A stretch of DNA of 12,209 nucleotides from JBNKEI01 sp050288705 (GTDB lineage: Bacteria; Myxococcota; Myxococcia; Myxococcales; UBA5297). The stretch is taken from NCBI GenBank assembly GCA_050288705.1, contig JBNKEI010000176.1, positions 1 through 12,209 on the forward strand, written 5' to 3'. Below the pieces are notes generated by a model, which saw only the letters and a list, made by a program, of their open reading frames with translations, did not search any database and had not been told where the DNA came from. The translations under genes were made by a program, and so were the position numbers. Shown here piece after piece: positions 1-7,178 of this stretch. Position 1 is the stretch's first letter, and each line of letters begins with the position of its first letter.

Positions 1-3
1 CAT
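1..3 (-). CDS. Probable start codon of the next cluster gene (partial, runs off the left edge)
   Basis: On the minus strand an ATG occupies 3-1 and is preceded by GGAGG at 13-9 with a 5-base spacer, close to an ideal ribosome binding site. The preceding methyltransferase gene ends 203 bases upstream on the same strand. The reading is that another gene of the polysaccharide cluster begins here. Nothing of its coding sequence is visible, so no function can be given. The call rests only on the Shine-Dalgarno/ATG pairing and could be chance. Confidence 0.45.
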
Positions 4-32
4 GGCAACCTCCATATTTCTTACATAGTAGC

Positions 33-136
33 CAATTGCAAAACCCGCCAGCAAATGGGGTTTGGGGCGAGAGCCCCGAGTAGAGCGACGGCGAGCTTTG
101 CTTGCCCAAAGCGGAAAAATTGGGGTTTTGCAATTG
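33..136. repeat. Structured intergenic element: 14-bp terminal inverted repeat enclosing two hairpins
   Basis: The stretch begins with CAATTGCAAAACCC (33-46) and ends with its exact reverse complement (123-136). Inside lie two compact hairpins. One has stem GGGGC/GCCCC (64-68/73-77) closed by the GNRA-type loop GAGA. The other has a 7-bp stem 90-96/100-106 with one G-T pair and loop TTT. The element lies between the stop of the methyltransferase gene and the putative next start at 3. It has the architecture of a dispersed palindromic repeat or a folded RNA in the intercistronic transcript. There is no T-tract, so it is not a typical intrinsic terminator. The base pairing is read directly; the class of element is inference. 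Confidence 0.6.
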
Positions 137-205
137 CCTCATAGGGTAAGGAATATCGACTGTCAATGCACCAGAAACTCCTTGAAATGTTAGGTTGCTC
201 AAGAG

Positions 206-970
206 TCACCGTGCAGACATGGCCCGAAAATGAAATAACCCGCATGCATATTCTGAATTTTCCACGTCTTCCAGTCGGGCGAACAGGTTCAGCTTTCCCT
301 GGTCGGAAATTGCGGCGAAAGAAACTAGCGCCAAATTGTCAAAAGCCTCCACTATTCGATGCGGATTCAACACTCGGTGAGCATTGAAACACACTCGTTC
401 CCGGCCAACCGGTAAGGAGAAATACAAATTCCCTCCTGGTGCGAGAACCCGTTGGAGTTCGGCAATGGCGCGCCAGGTTCCTTTGGGGTCTAGGGAGTCT
501 CCATAGCGACCTAGCCCTACGTGTTCGGCTACATGAAGGCAGGAGAGCGATTGCACTGAAGCATTGGGAAATGGAAGCGAAAGAATGTCTCCTTTAATCC
601 ATTTAATAGACTCGAACCCCGATTCCAAAGGCCGAATATCGACGTAAACAACTGGTACAAATGATGCGCAATGAGCCACAAATCCATCTATTCTGGAACC
701 GACATCCACATGTTCTTTGCACTTAAACCTGAATACTAATTGGGCAGCCCACAAGTCCTGAAAGTAGTAATGGCCCTTGGCAAACCCTGCCGATTCACGA
801 CGGTCGCGTAGTATGGGGTAAAGGTCTAGTAAAGAAGGAGATTTTCCGGCCAGTTTTGAATATTGGTACCAGCATTTTCCAAACCAACATAACGACGCGA
901 TGTCACCCGCCTTAAGCGAGTTAGCAGTACGAGCTACCGCGGTGATTGCCTGTTTTATGGTAGGATGCAA
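206..970 (-). CDS. DUF268-type SAM-dependent methyltransferase of the polysaccharide cluster
   Basis: A 254-residue soluble protein with a class I methyltransferase plan. There is a glycine-containing SAM loop HVDVGSRIDGF (87-97), an acidic residue after the second strand (VYVDIRP, 108-114), the motif GDILSLPFP (127-135), then HVAEHVGLGRYGD (146-158), the post-motif RVLAPGG (174-180) and FNAHR (195-199). The HV-EHVGLGRYGD signature is what I associate with the DUF268 family, often found in polysaccharide loci. The start is a TTG preceded by AAGGA (983-979) with an 8-base spacer. The wzx stop is the nearest upstream in-frame stop and no in-frame ATG lies between, so the non-ATG start is needed. 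It follows wzx by 33 bases, suggesting cotranscription. It probably O-methylates a sugar of the repeat unit or chain end; the acceptor cannot be told from sequence. Confidence 0.82.
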   Translation of the reverse strand: MHPTIKQAITAVARTANSLKAGDIASLCWFGKCWYQYSKLAGKSPSLLDLYPILRDRRESAGFAKGHYYFQDLWAAQLVFRFKCKEHVDVGSRIDGFVAHCASFVPVVYVDIRPLESGFESIKWIKGDILSLPFPNASVQSLSCLHVAEHVGLGRYGDSLDPKGTWRAIAELQRVLAPGGNLYFSLPVGRERVCFNAHRVLNPHRIVEAFDNLALVSFAAISDQGKLNLFARLEDVENSEYACGLFHFRAMSAR

Positions 971-1003
971 GGTAAGTTTCCTTGTGAACCTGCATAATGC
1001 AGT

Positions 1004-2560
1004 TTAGAGCAAAATTTTTGGTTTTGGAATACTACTTTTTTTAGTTCTTTCAGAAATCCACTTAACTGTTTTACCTGTTTCCAACCGTAATTCGCGATTG
1101 ATACTATAAATCAAAACCAATGCAGTCGAGCCAAACACAGTTGCGTCAAGCAAAAATTCAGGCCAACTTAGTGCTGGTTCAAAATACATTAAAACCAGAT
1201 AAGCAGCGGCAAACATAAGACTTCCTTGTGCAGCAAGTCTGCTAAAACGTAACAATATTTCTTTTTTTGGAATGTTGAGCAGTTGTCCAATTACCCGCAT
1301 AACCAGGGGTAGTCCAAGACAAGATCCGCCAATCATGGCCAGGGGAATAGCTATATAACCCAGCCCCCAATGTAATAATGCAAACATGAGAATTGCGCGT
1401 ATTGCCGAATTCAGAACTAGTATTGTCGAGGTTTGACGAATTTTTCCGTTTGCAAAAGCGATGGAAATTCCATTGGCTTCAATAATGCTCATGGTGGTGG
1501 CTATTGCCAGAAAAAATGTAACCAATGTGCCTGCATAATATTGCGAACCGACCCATACATTTACAAATGACTGGTTTAATGCAAGGTATACAGACGAGCC
1601 GGTAATAGCAATAACTCCAATTAAGCTAAAAAGCCTTTTGGAAATGTTTAATAGCCGGGGATCGTTAGCGCCAGCTAAGTGCGCAATACTTGGAGTAAAG
1701 GCTGCTCCTAAACGACTTGGTATTTGAGTGAATAAATCGGCAGCTCTCTTAGTAAGCATGTAGGCGGGAAGGTTTTCTGCGCCTATATAACGTGCGAGAA
1801 GTACACCGTCGATATTTCCTAAGAAGGTAGTGCCCAGGCGTGAAAACCAGGTGTAGCTCGACAAAAATAGGGTGGTTCTGATTTCCGAGAGGCATATTCT
1901 GGGGAGGATCTGTAGTTTTCTGGACAAGAAGTGAAATAGTAGTAAGGAGTTTACGCCTAAAAGGATGAGCGATCTTACTATTAGGCCAAGGGGGATGGAG
2001 GCGATTCCTGTCCCGAAGAGAAGCAAACCAACGCTGGTGAGAATTCCCACCGATGTTGCTATTAGGTAAGAAATACCTAGGTGGCCAGGGTGAGCCATTA
2101 GTCCCAGCATTACGCTAGCGATAGCCAGTGCCAATAACAACAAGGCTTGGGCTATTCCCGCTAATGCAAAAGCGTGGCTTATTTCCCGGGCAACCGTGCC
2201 TTTTAAATTAACGATACTTGGAACGTATGGCGTTACCAAAAAAACCGCAATAACCATGATTAGCGAGATGACCAAATTAATTGCAATGCCACTTCCAATC
2301 ACTTTTGCTAATTGTGATTCATCTTTTTCGCCATAGATTTGTGCTGATCGCTGCTGAAGAACTGCCGATGCCCCCGGATCAATGAATCCTAGCCAAGTCA
2401 AAACGTTTCCGGTGGCCAGCCAGCCACCATAGGTGGGATTGGGAATGTATTTTAGGTACAGGGGAACTAGTACCAGTCCCTGAATAATCATCAAGGCAAT
2501 AGCCGCGTATTGATTAATTAACCCGATGATGGTTGCACGGCGTCGTTTTGGTTTAATCAT
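1004..2560 (-). CDS. wzx: Wzx-type O-antigen/polysaccharide flippase
   Basis: A 518-residue, very hydrophobic protein with roughly 12-14 predicted membrane helices, a basic cytoplasmic N-terminus (MIKPKRRR) and a basic C-terminal tail. This is the profile of the MOP/PST polysaccharide exporter family, which flips undecaprenyl-linked repeat units across the inner membrane. An early YGGWLATGNVLTWLGFIDPG segment resembles the first helix-loop region of Wzx proteins. The chosen start is the ATG at 2560, which overlaps the rfbE stop by 8 bases (ATGATTAA) and implies translational coupling. A TTG 45 bases upstream is in frame but would overlap rfbE further without a better ribosome site. Its place directly after rfbE matches rfbX in Salmonella-type loci. 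Wzx proteins diverge quickly, so family assignment is firmer than substrate. Confidence 0.87.
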   Translation of the reverse strand: MIKPKRRRATIIGLINQYAAIALMIIQGLVLVPLYLKYIPNPTYGGWLATGNVLTWLGFIDPGASAVLQQRSAQIYGEKDESQLAKVIGSGIAINLVISLIMVIAVFLVTPYVPSIVNLKGTVAREISHAFALAGIAQALLLLALAIASVMLGLMAHPGHLGISYLIATSVGILTSVGLLLFGTGIASIPLGLIVRSLILLGVNSLLLFHFLSRKLQILPRICLSEIRTTLFLSSYTWFSRLGTTFLGNIDGVLLARYIGAENLPAYMLTKRAADLFTQIPSRLGAAFTPSIAHLAGANDPRLLNISKRLFSLIGVIAITGSSVYLALNQSFVNVWVGSQYYAGTLVTFFLAIATTMSIIEANGISIAFANGKIRQTSTILVLNSAIRAILMFALLHWGLGYIAIPLAMIGGSCLGLPLVMRVIGQLLNIPKKEILLRFSRLAAQGSLMFAAAYLVLMYFEPALSWPEFLLDATVFGSTALVLIYSINRELRLETGKTVKWISERTKKSSIPKPKILL

Positions 2561-3665
2561 CTTTTGTTGGACTATTTTCTCGGAATTCCCGATGATACCA
2601 TTCAAGCATTTTAGCTATGCCAGTTTTTTTATCTATTTGGGGAGTCCAGCCGTAGCACTGCTTAGCTTTATTATTATTTGCCACGAAAACTTTTTGGTCA
2701 CTAACTCGTGCAGGAAGAGAGGTAAACTTCGGCGTTATTCCGGTAAGCTGTTCCAGTTCGGAGAATAGCTCCAGTAAACTAAGACTATTTTCCATGCCGC
2801 CGCCAATATTGAATGCCTGTCCAATGCATAGGCCAGATTTGCCACCAGATTTGGTAGTTGCGGCGTAGGCTAGCCGGTAGTTTCTAACAATGTCTTCGGC
2901 GTAGAGCAAATCGCGAACTTGTTTGCCATCTCCGCTAATGGTAAAGGGATCAATCTCCTGTTTAGCCTGGTATTGTTGCTTTTGCAGCAGAACTTGCTGG
3001 CAAAACCATCCTACCCATCCCTGATCGTAGGTGGCATGTTGTCGCCCCCCGTATATGCTGCTATGCCGAAATACCATGGTCTTGAGACCGAACATGCGGT
3101 GATAGTCGAGAAAATATTGATCTGCTGCACCTTTAGAGCATCCGTAAGGGCTGTGAAAATTCAAAGGGGTAGATTCATCTAATCCCTGGGAAAAATCTGG
3201 CTGCGCCCAGCGGGTTTCCAATTCCACATGGCGGAGATGCTCTAAATTGCCATAAACTTTGTTGGTGCTGCTAAACATTACTATGGATTGCGGGGAGTGC
3301 TTTTTTACTGCTTCCAAAATATTAATTGCTCCTAATACATTGACTTCAAAATCGTAACGCGGCCGTTCTAAGCTGGTGGTCATGGCTACTTGACCAGCAA
3401 AGTGAGCGACCGCGTTAACATTTTTACCGTGCTTCTCAAATACCGCATCAATGTCGGTTTGGCTTCGTGTGTCTGCCGGTAAATGAATAAAGTGGCCCAC
3501 GCCAGTACGTGCTGCTCTTTTTTTTAACCATTGCAAATTAGCAGATGAACCTGCTCGCACTAATGTATCCAAAGCCACTACTTCCATTCCGTCATCAATC
3601 AGCGCCGCGGCGAGATTGCTTCCAATAAATCCGCACCCGCCAGTAATAATCCATTTTTCGGTCAT
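2553..3665 (-). CDS. rfbE: CDP-paratose 2-epimerase (CDP-tyvelose epimerase)
   Basis: A 370-residue extended short-chain dehydrogenase/reductase that converts CDP-paratose to CDP-tyvelose by oxidation and re-reduction at C2 with tightly bound NAD. Visible features are the nucleotide loop GGCGFIG (9-15), AGQVAMTTS (90-98), the SSTNKVYG active-site strand (132-139), the catalytic pair Y174/K178 in SPYGCSK, then FRHSSIYGGRQ, ATYDQGWVGWFCQ (211-223) and FTISGDGKQVRDLLYAEDI (241-259). These blocks closely match what I remember of Salmonella/Yersinia tyvelose epimerases rather than generic sugar epimerases, so the specific name is well supported. The protein is slightly longer than the enteric enzyme (about 338 residues), mainly from two inserts and a C-terminal extension. 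Its ATG shares four bases (ATGA) with the stop of the paratose synthase gene. Confidence 0.92.
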   Translation of the reverse strand: MTEKWIITGGCGFIGSNLAAALIDDGMEVVALDTLVRAGSSANLQWLKKRAARTGVGHFIHLPADTRSQTDIDAVFEKHGKNVNAVAHFAGQVAMTTSLERPRYDFEVNVLGAINILEAVKKHSPQSIVMFSSTNKVYGNLEHLRHVELETRWAQPDFSQGLDESTPLNFHSPYGCSKGAADQYFLDYHRMFGLKTMVFRHSSIYGGRQHATYDQGWVGWFCQQVLLQKQQYQAKQEIDPFTISGDGKQVRDLLYAEDIVRNYRLAYAATTKSGGKSGLCIGQAFNIGGGMENSLSLLELFSELEQLTGITPKFTSLPARVSDQKVFVANNNKAKQCYGWTPQIDKKTGIAKMLEWYHREFRENSPTKDD

Positions 3666-4582
3666 ACTATTTTCTCGGTTTCAGCGTATCGGGGGTCGAA
3701 TTCTTGAGCAAAAGCGCATTTTAAAACTTTTTGTGCCTTAGAAACATCCATAACAATTCGCTGGGGTTCTCTATGGCGATAAGGTTTTTTTCCTGCTTGA
3801 ATAAGATGTATAGGAGCACTATAAGACTGAAAAACGCGGGTGGCTATTTCTTTAAAAGATAATCCTATTCCGGTTCCAATATTAACCACCGAAACTATTT
3901 CCGGGGGTTCTTGAGTTGCTGCCGCCAGAATCGCTTCTACCGCGTCATCTACTCGCAACCATTCTCTAACCTGTTTACCGGGTGTCATGGGAAACACTTC
4001 TTGGGCGCGAGCTGCCCTAATGGCTGCTGGCAAAAACTTTTGCGGATTATCGCCCGGCCCATACATGGAAGCTAGCCGCAAGTACCACATGGGCATGCCG
4101 AGCTCGCGAGCTAAAGTTCGCAAAAGAATGCCCCCGGCTGCTTTAGTTGCTCCATAGGAATCCGCCGGTTCCAGAGGCGAGGTTTCCCGACATAGTTCGT
4201 GACTATTGGTTGCCGTGCAAGAGGAGTATTCTAAGCATGTTCCCACTGCTATGGTTTGTTTTACTTTGTTTTGAATCGCTTGCTGTAGAAGGTTAAACGA
4301 ATCAACAATATTCACTTGAATCGCATTACTCCACATGCGATCCTGGCTTTGAACTCCCCAAGCTGCAAGGTGAATTAGTAATTCAACATCCTCTAGTAGG
4401 TTTTGGCAAGCCTCGGTATTGGCCAAAGTGCCTTCTATCCAAACTACCTGCGCTATACTATTGAGCGATGTTAGCTTTTCCGCCGGATGCACCAAAGCGC
4501 GAATATCGTGTCCCAATTGGCTAGCCTTACTAACCAATTTCTGACCCAAAAACCCGTATGCTCCAGTGATTGCAATGCGCAA
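3662..4582 (-). CDS. rfbS: CDP-paratose synthase (NAD(P)H-dependent 4-ketoreductase)
   Basis: A 306-residue extended SDR protein with nucleotide loop GAYGFLG (7-13), LAAWG (72-76), the active-site strand AVGTCLEYS (112-120), catalytic Y143/K147 (SYGATKAAG) and GKQVREWLRVDD (202-213). In this pathway the enzyme reduces CDP-3,6-dideoxy-4-keto-D-glucose at C4. Abequose and paratose synthases have the same fold and differ in stereochemistry, which I cannot read from sequence. Paratose synthase is preferred because the next gene is a CDP-paratose 2-epimerase. The gene starts with TTG; GAAGGA lies 6 bases upstream (AAGGA at 4593-4589) and the Rossmann strand begins immediately, leaving no room for a later ATG. 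The stop overlaps the rfbE start by four bases. Confidence 0.85.
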   Translation of the reverse strand: MRIAITGAYGFLGQKLVSKASQLGHDIRALVHPAEKLTSLNSIAQVVWIEGTLANTEACQNLLEDVELLIHLAAWGVQSQDRMWSNAIQVNIVDSFNLLQQAIQNKVKQTIAVGTCLEYSSCTATNSHELCRETSPLEPADSYGATKAAGGILLRTLARELGMPMWYLRLASMYGPGDNPQKFLPAAIRAARAQEVFPMTPGKQVREWLRVDDAVEAILAAATQEPPEIVSVVNIGTGIGLSFKEIATRVFQSYSAPIHLIQAGKKPYRHREPQRIVMDVSKAQKVLKCAFAQEFDPRYAETEKIV

Positions 4583-4588
4583 ATAAGA

Positions 4589-4594
4589 TCCTTC
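4589..4594 (-). promoter_or_regulatory. Ribosome binding site that fixes the TTG start of the paratose synthase gene
   Basis: GAAGGA lies at 4594-4589 on the minus strand, 6 bases from the TTG at 4582. Upstream in-frame codons run into the palindromic repeat and offer no ATG, so this site identifies the unusual initiation codon. Confidence 0.65.
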
Positions 4595-4600
4595 TAGATT

Positions 4601-4640
4601 ATTCCCTCTCCCTCTGGGAGAGGGTGAAGGGTGAGGGATT
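4601..4640 (-). repeat. Palindromic intergenic repeat, copy A (REP-like)
   Basis: A perfect 9-bp inverted repeat CCCTCTCCC (4604-4612) and GGGAGAGGG (4616-4624) closes a 3-base loop and is followed on the plus strand by TGAAGGGTGAGGG. The same arrangement recurs at 6054-6092 in the same orientation, with one base difference in the loop and one indel in the linker. Repeats of this CCCTCTCCC/GGGAGAGGG type are familiar as dispersed intergenic elements of proteobacteria. In the operon transcript it would fold into a GC-rich hairpin between rfbH and the paratose synthase gene. No U-run follows, so it is more likely a stabilising or processing structure than a terminator. Confidence 0.85.
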
Positions 4641-4662
4641 GTAAGTCAAACTAGAGAGAGAA

Positions 4663-5991
4663 CTATTTTTTGGGTCTTTTCATAAAATCGTAAAAAGCCT
4701 GTATTATGTAATCCAATTCGGCTTGTATAAGCCCGGGGTATACGCCGATAAAAAATGTATCGGTAGTAATACGATTCGAGTTTTCCAAAGAGCCTACTAC
4801 TCTATGCTCGATATCAAGGAAGCCTGGGTGAAGCAAGAGGTTGCCGCTAAAGAGGTTACGAGTTTCAATTTTTCGGCTCATTAAGAATCTAAGTAAGTCC
4901 TCACGCTGGAATCCGCAGTCTTTTTCTAAAGTAATTGCCAACCCAAACCAAGAAGGGTTCGAATTGTTGGTAGCCTTGGGAAGAATTAAGCAATCGCTAA
5001 AACGCTCAAGTTCTTTTTTGAGGAATGCGTGATTTTGCTTGCGGGCGAGAGTAAAGTTTTCTAAGCGATCTAATTGAGCGCAACCAATGGCTGCCTGAAT
5101 ATCGGTAGCTTTCAAGTTATAACCAATGTGCGAATAAACATATTTATGGTCATATCCATAAGGTAGAGAACCGAATTGTTGAGAAAAACGGCGTCCACAG
5201 GTGTTGTTTTCTCCACCAATACAATGACAATCGCGGCCCCACTCCCGGATAGAACGGGCAATAAGAGTCAGTTCTTCGGTAGAGCAGACCACCGCTCCTC
5301 CTTCTCCGGTGGTAATGTGATGAGCGGGGTAGAAAGAAAGCGAAGCTAAGTCTCCAAATCCCCCGGTCTTTTTTCCGTTAAAGGTAGAGCCTAGCGCGTC
5401 GCAATTGTCTTCAATTAGCCAGAGATTATTCTTTTTGGCCAGGGCTTGGATGGCAGTAATATCCCAAGGATTACCTAAAGTATGCGCCAGCATAATGGCG
5501 CGAGTTTTTGGTCCAATAGCTTCCTCAATACGCTCGGGAATTGCATTGTAGGTTTCTAGGTCTACATCCACGAAAACCGGAATAAGCTTATTTTGGATAA
5601 TGGGCGCCACCGTGGTGGGAAACGCAGCGGCAACGGTAATTACTTCATCACCGGGCAATAATCGGCGGTTGCCTAGTTTGGGAGAAGTGAGCACCGTAAC
5701 TGCCAACAAATTGGCCGAAGAACCAGAATTCACCATTAATACGGAATTGACTTGGAGATACTCGGCTAAACGTTGTTCGAATTCTTTGCTAAAACGACCT
5801 TCGGTTAGCCAAAAATCTAGAACCGCTTCGGTAGCTTTTTGTAGTTCCGAGGAACCAAAAACACGACCAGCGTAATGTATAGTTGATTTGCCAGCCTCAA
5901 ACGATTTCTTTTGGGAGAGTAGGGTTTGGTATTCGTCAACTAATCCTAATATATCTTTTTTTATTTCGCTTAAGGAGCGTCTAGCGGACAT
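4663..5991 (-). CDS. rfbH: CDP-4-keto-6-deoxyglucose 3-dehydratase (E1), PMP and [2Fe-2S] dependent
   Basis: A 442-residue member of the DegT/DnrJ/EryC1 aminotransferase fold that performs the first half of C3 deoxygenation of CDP-4-keto-6-deoxy-D-glucose. The usual PLP lysine is replaced by histidine (FYPAHHITTGEGG, His224), the hallmark of E1, which uses free PMP. The iron-sulfur ligands are all visible: C197 (EDNCDAL), C255 and C257 (DCHC) and C265. The spacing is exactly C-X57-C-X1-C-X7-C, the pattern reported for E1. HYAGRVFG (39-46) and NSGSSANLLAV (88-98) also fit. The ATG follows a consensus Shine-Dalgarno by 10 bases. The gene sits alone between two copies of the same repeat, 86 and 80 bases from its neighbours, unlike the overlapping genes around it. 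Its electron donor E3 (RfbI/AscD/DdhD) is not in the window. Confidence 0.95.
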   Translation of the reverse strand: MSARRSLSEIKKDILGLVDEYQTLLSQKKSFEAGKSTIHYAGRVFGSSELQKATEAVLDFWLTEGRFSKEFEQRLAEYLQVNSVLMVNSGSSANLLAVTVLTSPKLGNRRLLPGDEVITVAAAFPTTVAPIIQNKLIPVFVDVDLETYNAIPERIEEAIGPKTRAIMLAHTLGNPWDITAIQALAKKNNLWLIEDNCDALGSTFNGKKTGGFGDLASLSFYPAHHITTGEGGAVVCSTEELTLIARSIREWGRDCHCIGGENNTCGRRFSQQFGSLPYGYDHKYVYSHIGYNLKATDIQAAIGCAQLDRLENFTLARKQNHAFLKKELERFSDCLILPKATNNSNPSWFGLAITLEKDCGFQREDLLRFLMSRKIETRNLFSGNLLLHPGFLDIEHRVVGSLENSNRITTDTFFIGVYPGLIQAELDYIIQAFYDFMKRPKK

Positions 5992-6001
5992 ACTAACACT
6001 T

Positions 6002-6008
6002 CCTCCTT
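6002..6008 (-). promoter_or_regulatory. Consensus Shine-Dalgarno of rfbH
   Basis: AAGGAGG, a full complement to the 16S 3' end, sits at 6008-6002, 10 bases before the rfbH ATG. It is the strongest ribosome site in the window, which fits rfbH being translated independently rather than by coupling to rfbG. The AT-rich TATATATAA (6015-6007) overlaps it. Confidence 0.75.
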
Positions 6009-6053
6009 ATATATAGTCCATTTCCAGCCAAGCCAAAAATATACGCGCAGCGA

Positions 6054-6092
6054 ATTCCCTCTCCCTTTGGGAGAGGGTTAGGGTGAGGGTAT
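6054..6092 (-). repeat. Palindromic intergenic repeat, copy B, overlapping the end of rfbG
   Basis: Second copy of the element at 4601-4640, in the same orientation: stem 6057-6065/6069-6077 with loop TTT, then TTAGGGTGAGGG. Read on the minus strand, the linker supplies the TAA stop of rfbG (6080-6078) and the preceding block encodes its last Pro-Ser-Pro. The hairpin begins one base past the stop codon. The two copies lie about 1.45 kb apart and bracket rfbH. Confidence 0.85.
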
Positions 6093-7178
6093 CCAATGAG
6101 CCTGGTAAGCTTCAATATCAGCAAAGCATTCACTGCGGGGGTCACATTGCTCCGTAAGAACTTGGCGATACCACCGCGCAGTTCGACGTACAGTTTCTTC
6201 TAAGGCCCACCTGGGCTTCCAGCCAAGTTCCCACCATGCTTTGTCAATGGAAAGGCGAAGAATTCCTGCTTCATTGAGTTGATTTGGATTACTCACATCT
6301 TTCCAAGAGCCGTGGCCCCATTGTTTGCAGAATCGATCGACCAGGTCTCGAACGGGAGCTTCATCGCCACTACGTGGACCAAAATTCCAACCAGAGCACC
6401 ACTTGGCTTGCGGATTATTGAGCATGCGGTCGGCTAGTTGAATATACCCGGAAAGAGGCTCTAGCACGTGCTGCCAAGGCCGCACTGCATTGGGGTTGCG
6501 AATTGGCACTGGCTCGTTAAGGGATAAGTGTTTGACCATATCAGGAACAATGCGATTAGCAGCCCAGTCACCACCGCCAATTACATTTCCTGCACGTACC
6601 GAAGCCAACATAACTCCATGTTGAGTGACAAGAGCCGGCGAAAAAAAAGATGACCGGTAGGATGAAACCAATAATTCGGTAGCTCCCTTGCTGGCGCTAT
6701 AAGGGTCATGTCCACCCATGGGATCAATTTCGCGATATCCCCATACTTGTTCGCGATTTTCGTAACATTTATCACTGGTAATTACTAATACCGCACATGG
6801 TTTTTCTAAAGAGCGTACGGCATCTAATAGCCGGGCGGTACCTAAAACATTGACTTCAAATGTTTCTGCGGGGTTGTAATAGCTTTGGTGAACTAGTGGT
6901 TGCGCAGCCAAATGGAATATTAATTGCGGTTGCACCAGTTTTAGGGAGGTGGTCAATTTAGCGCCATCCCGAACATCGCCAACATAATGATTTACCAATA
7001 TTTCTTCCACTCGAGAAAGCTGGAAATTAGAAGGCTGGGATGGTGGCGGCAGCGAATAGCCGCTAACTTTGGCGCCCAGGTATGATAACCACAGGGAAAG
7101 CCACGAGCCTTTAAAGCCGGTATGGCCAGTTATTAATACCGAACGGTTTTTAAAAGAAGACCAAATTGCTGAATTCAC
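6078..7178 (-). CDS. rfbG: CDP-glucose 4,6-dehydratase
   Basis: An extended SDR enzyme of 366 residues from the chosen start. It oxidises CDP-glucose at C4, removes water from C5/C6 and reduces C6 to give CDP-4-keto-6-deoxy-D-glucose, using bound NAD. Visible are the nucleotide loop TGHTGFKG (17-24), HLAAQPLV (89-96), the dehydratase triad segment TSDKCYEN (134-141), the Y160/K164 pair in DPYSASK, RAGNVIGGGDW and the RPWQHVLEPLSGY block typical of CDP-glucose dehydratases. The GTG at 7178 overlaps the rfbF stop (GTGA) and puts the N-terminus where family members begin; the open frame extends 52 codons upstream into rfbF but that stretch is out-of-frame rfbF sequence. The C-terminal Pro-Ser-Pro and stop come from the inserted repeat, so the natural tail may have been trimmed or changed. 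Confidence 0.94.
   Translation of the reverse strand: MNSAIWSSFKNRSVLITGHTGFKGSWLSLWLSYLGAKVSGYSLPPPSQPSNFQLSRVEEILVNHYVGDVRDGAKLTTSLKLVQPQLIFHLAAQPLVHQSYYNPAETFEVNVLGTARLLDAVRSLEKPCAVLVITSDKCYENREQVWGYREIDPMGGHDPYSASKGATELLVSSYRSSFFSPALVTQHGVMLASVRAGNVIGGGDWAANRIVPDMVKHLSLNEPVPIRNPNAVRPWQHVLEPLSGYIQLADRMLNNPQAKWCSGWNFGPRSGDEAPVRDLVDRFCKQWGHGSWKDVSNPNQLNEAGILRLSIDKAWWELGWKPRWALEETVRRTARWYRQVLTEQCDPRSECFADIEAYQAHWIPSP

Noticed and set aside
21..245. Minus-strand open frame of 74 codons overlapping the end of the methyltransferase gene
   Set aside because: It is mostly translation of the structured repeat at 33-136, has no recognisable protein features and overlaps the methyltransferase gene in another frame.
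2561..2605. Upstream TTG start for wzx adding 15 residues
   Set aside because: It would overlap rfbE by 53 bases with no better ribosome site; the ATG at 2560 overlapping the rfbE stop is the more natural coupled start.
4601..4640. Palindromic repeats as intrinsic terminators inside the operon
   Set aside because: The stems are GC-rich but no run of U follows on the transcribed strand, and cotranscribed pathway genes continue beyond them.
6002..6040. Internal promoter before rfbH (TTGGCT, 17 bases, TATATA)
   Set aside because: The -10-like TATATATAA overlaps the Shine-Dalgarno, so a transcript from it would lack the ribosome site; the -35 match is poor.
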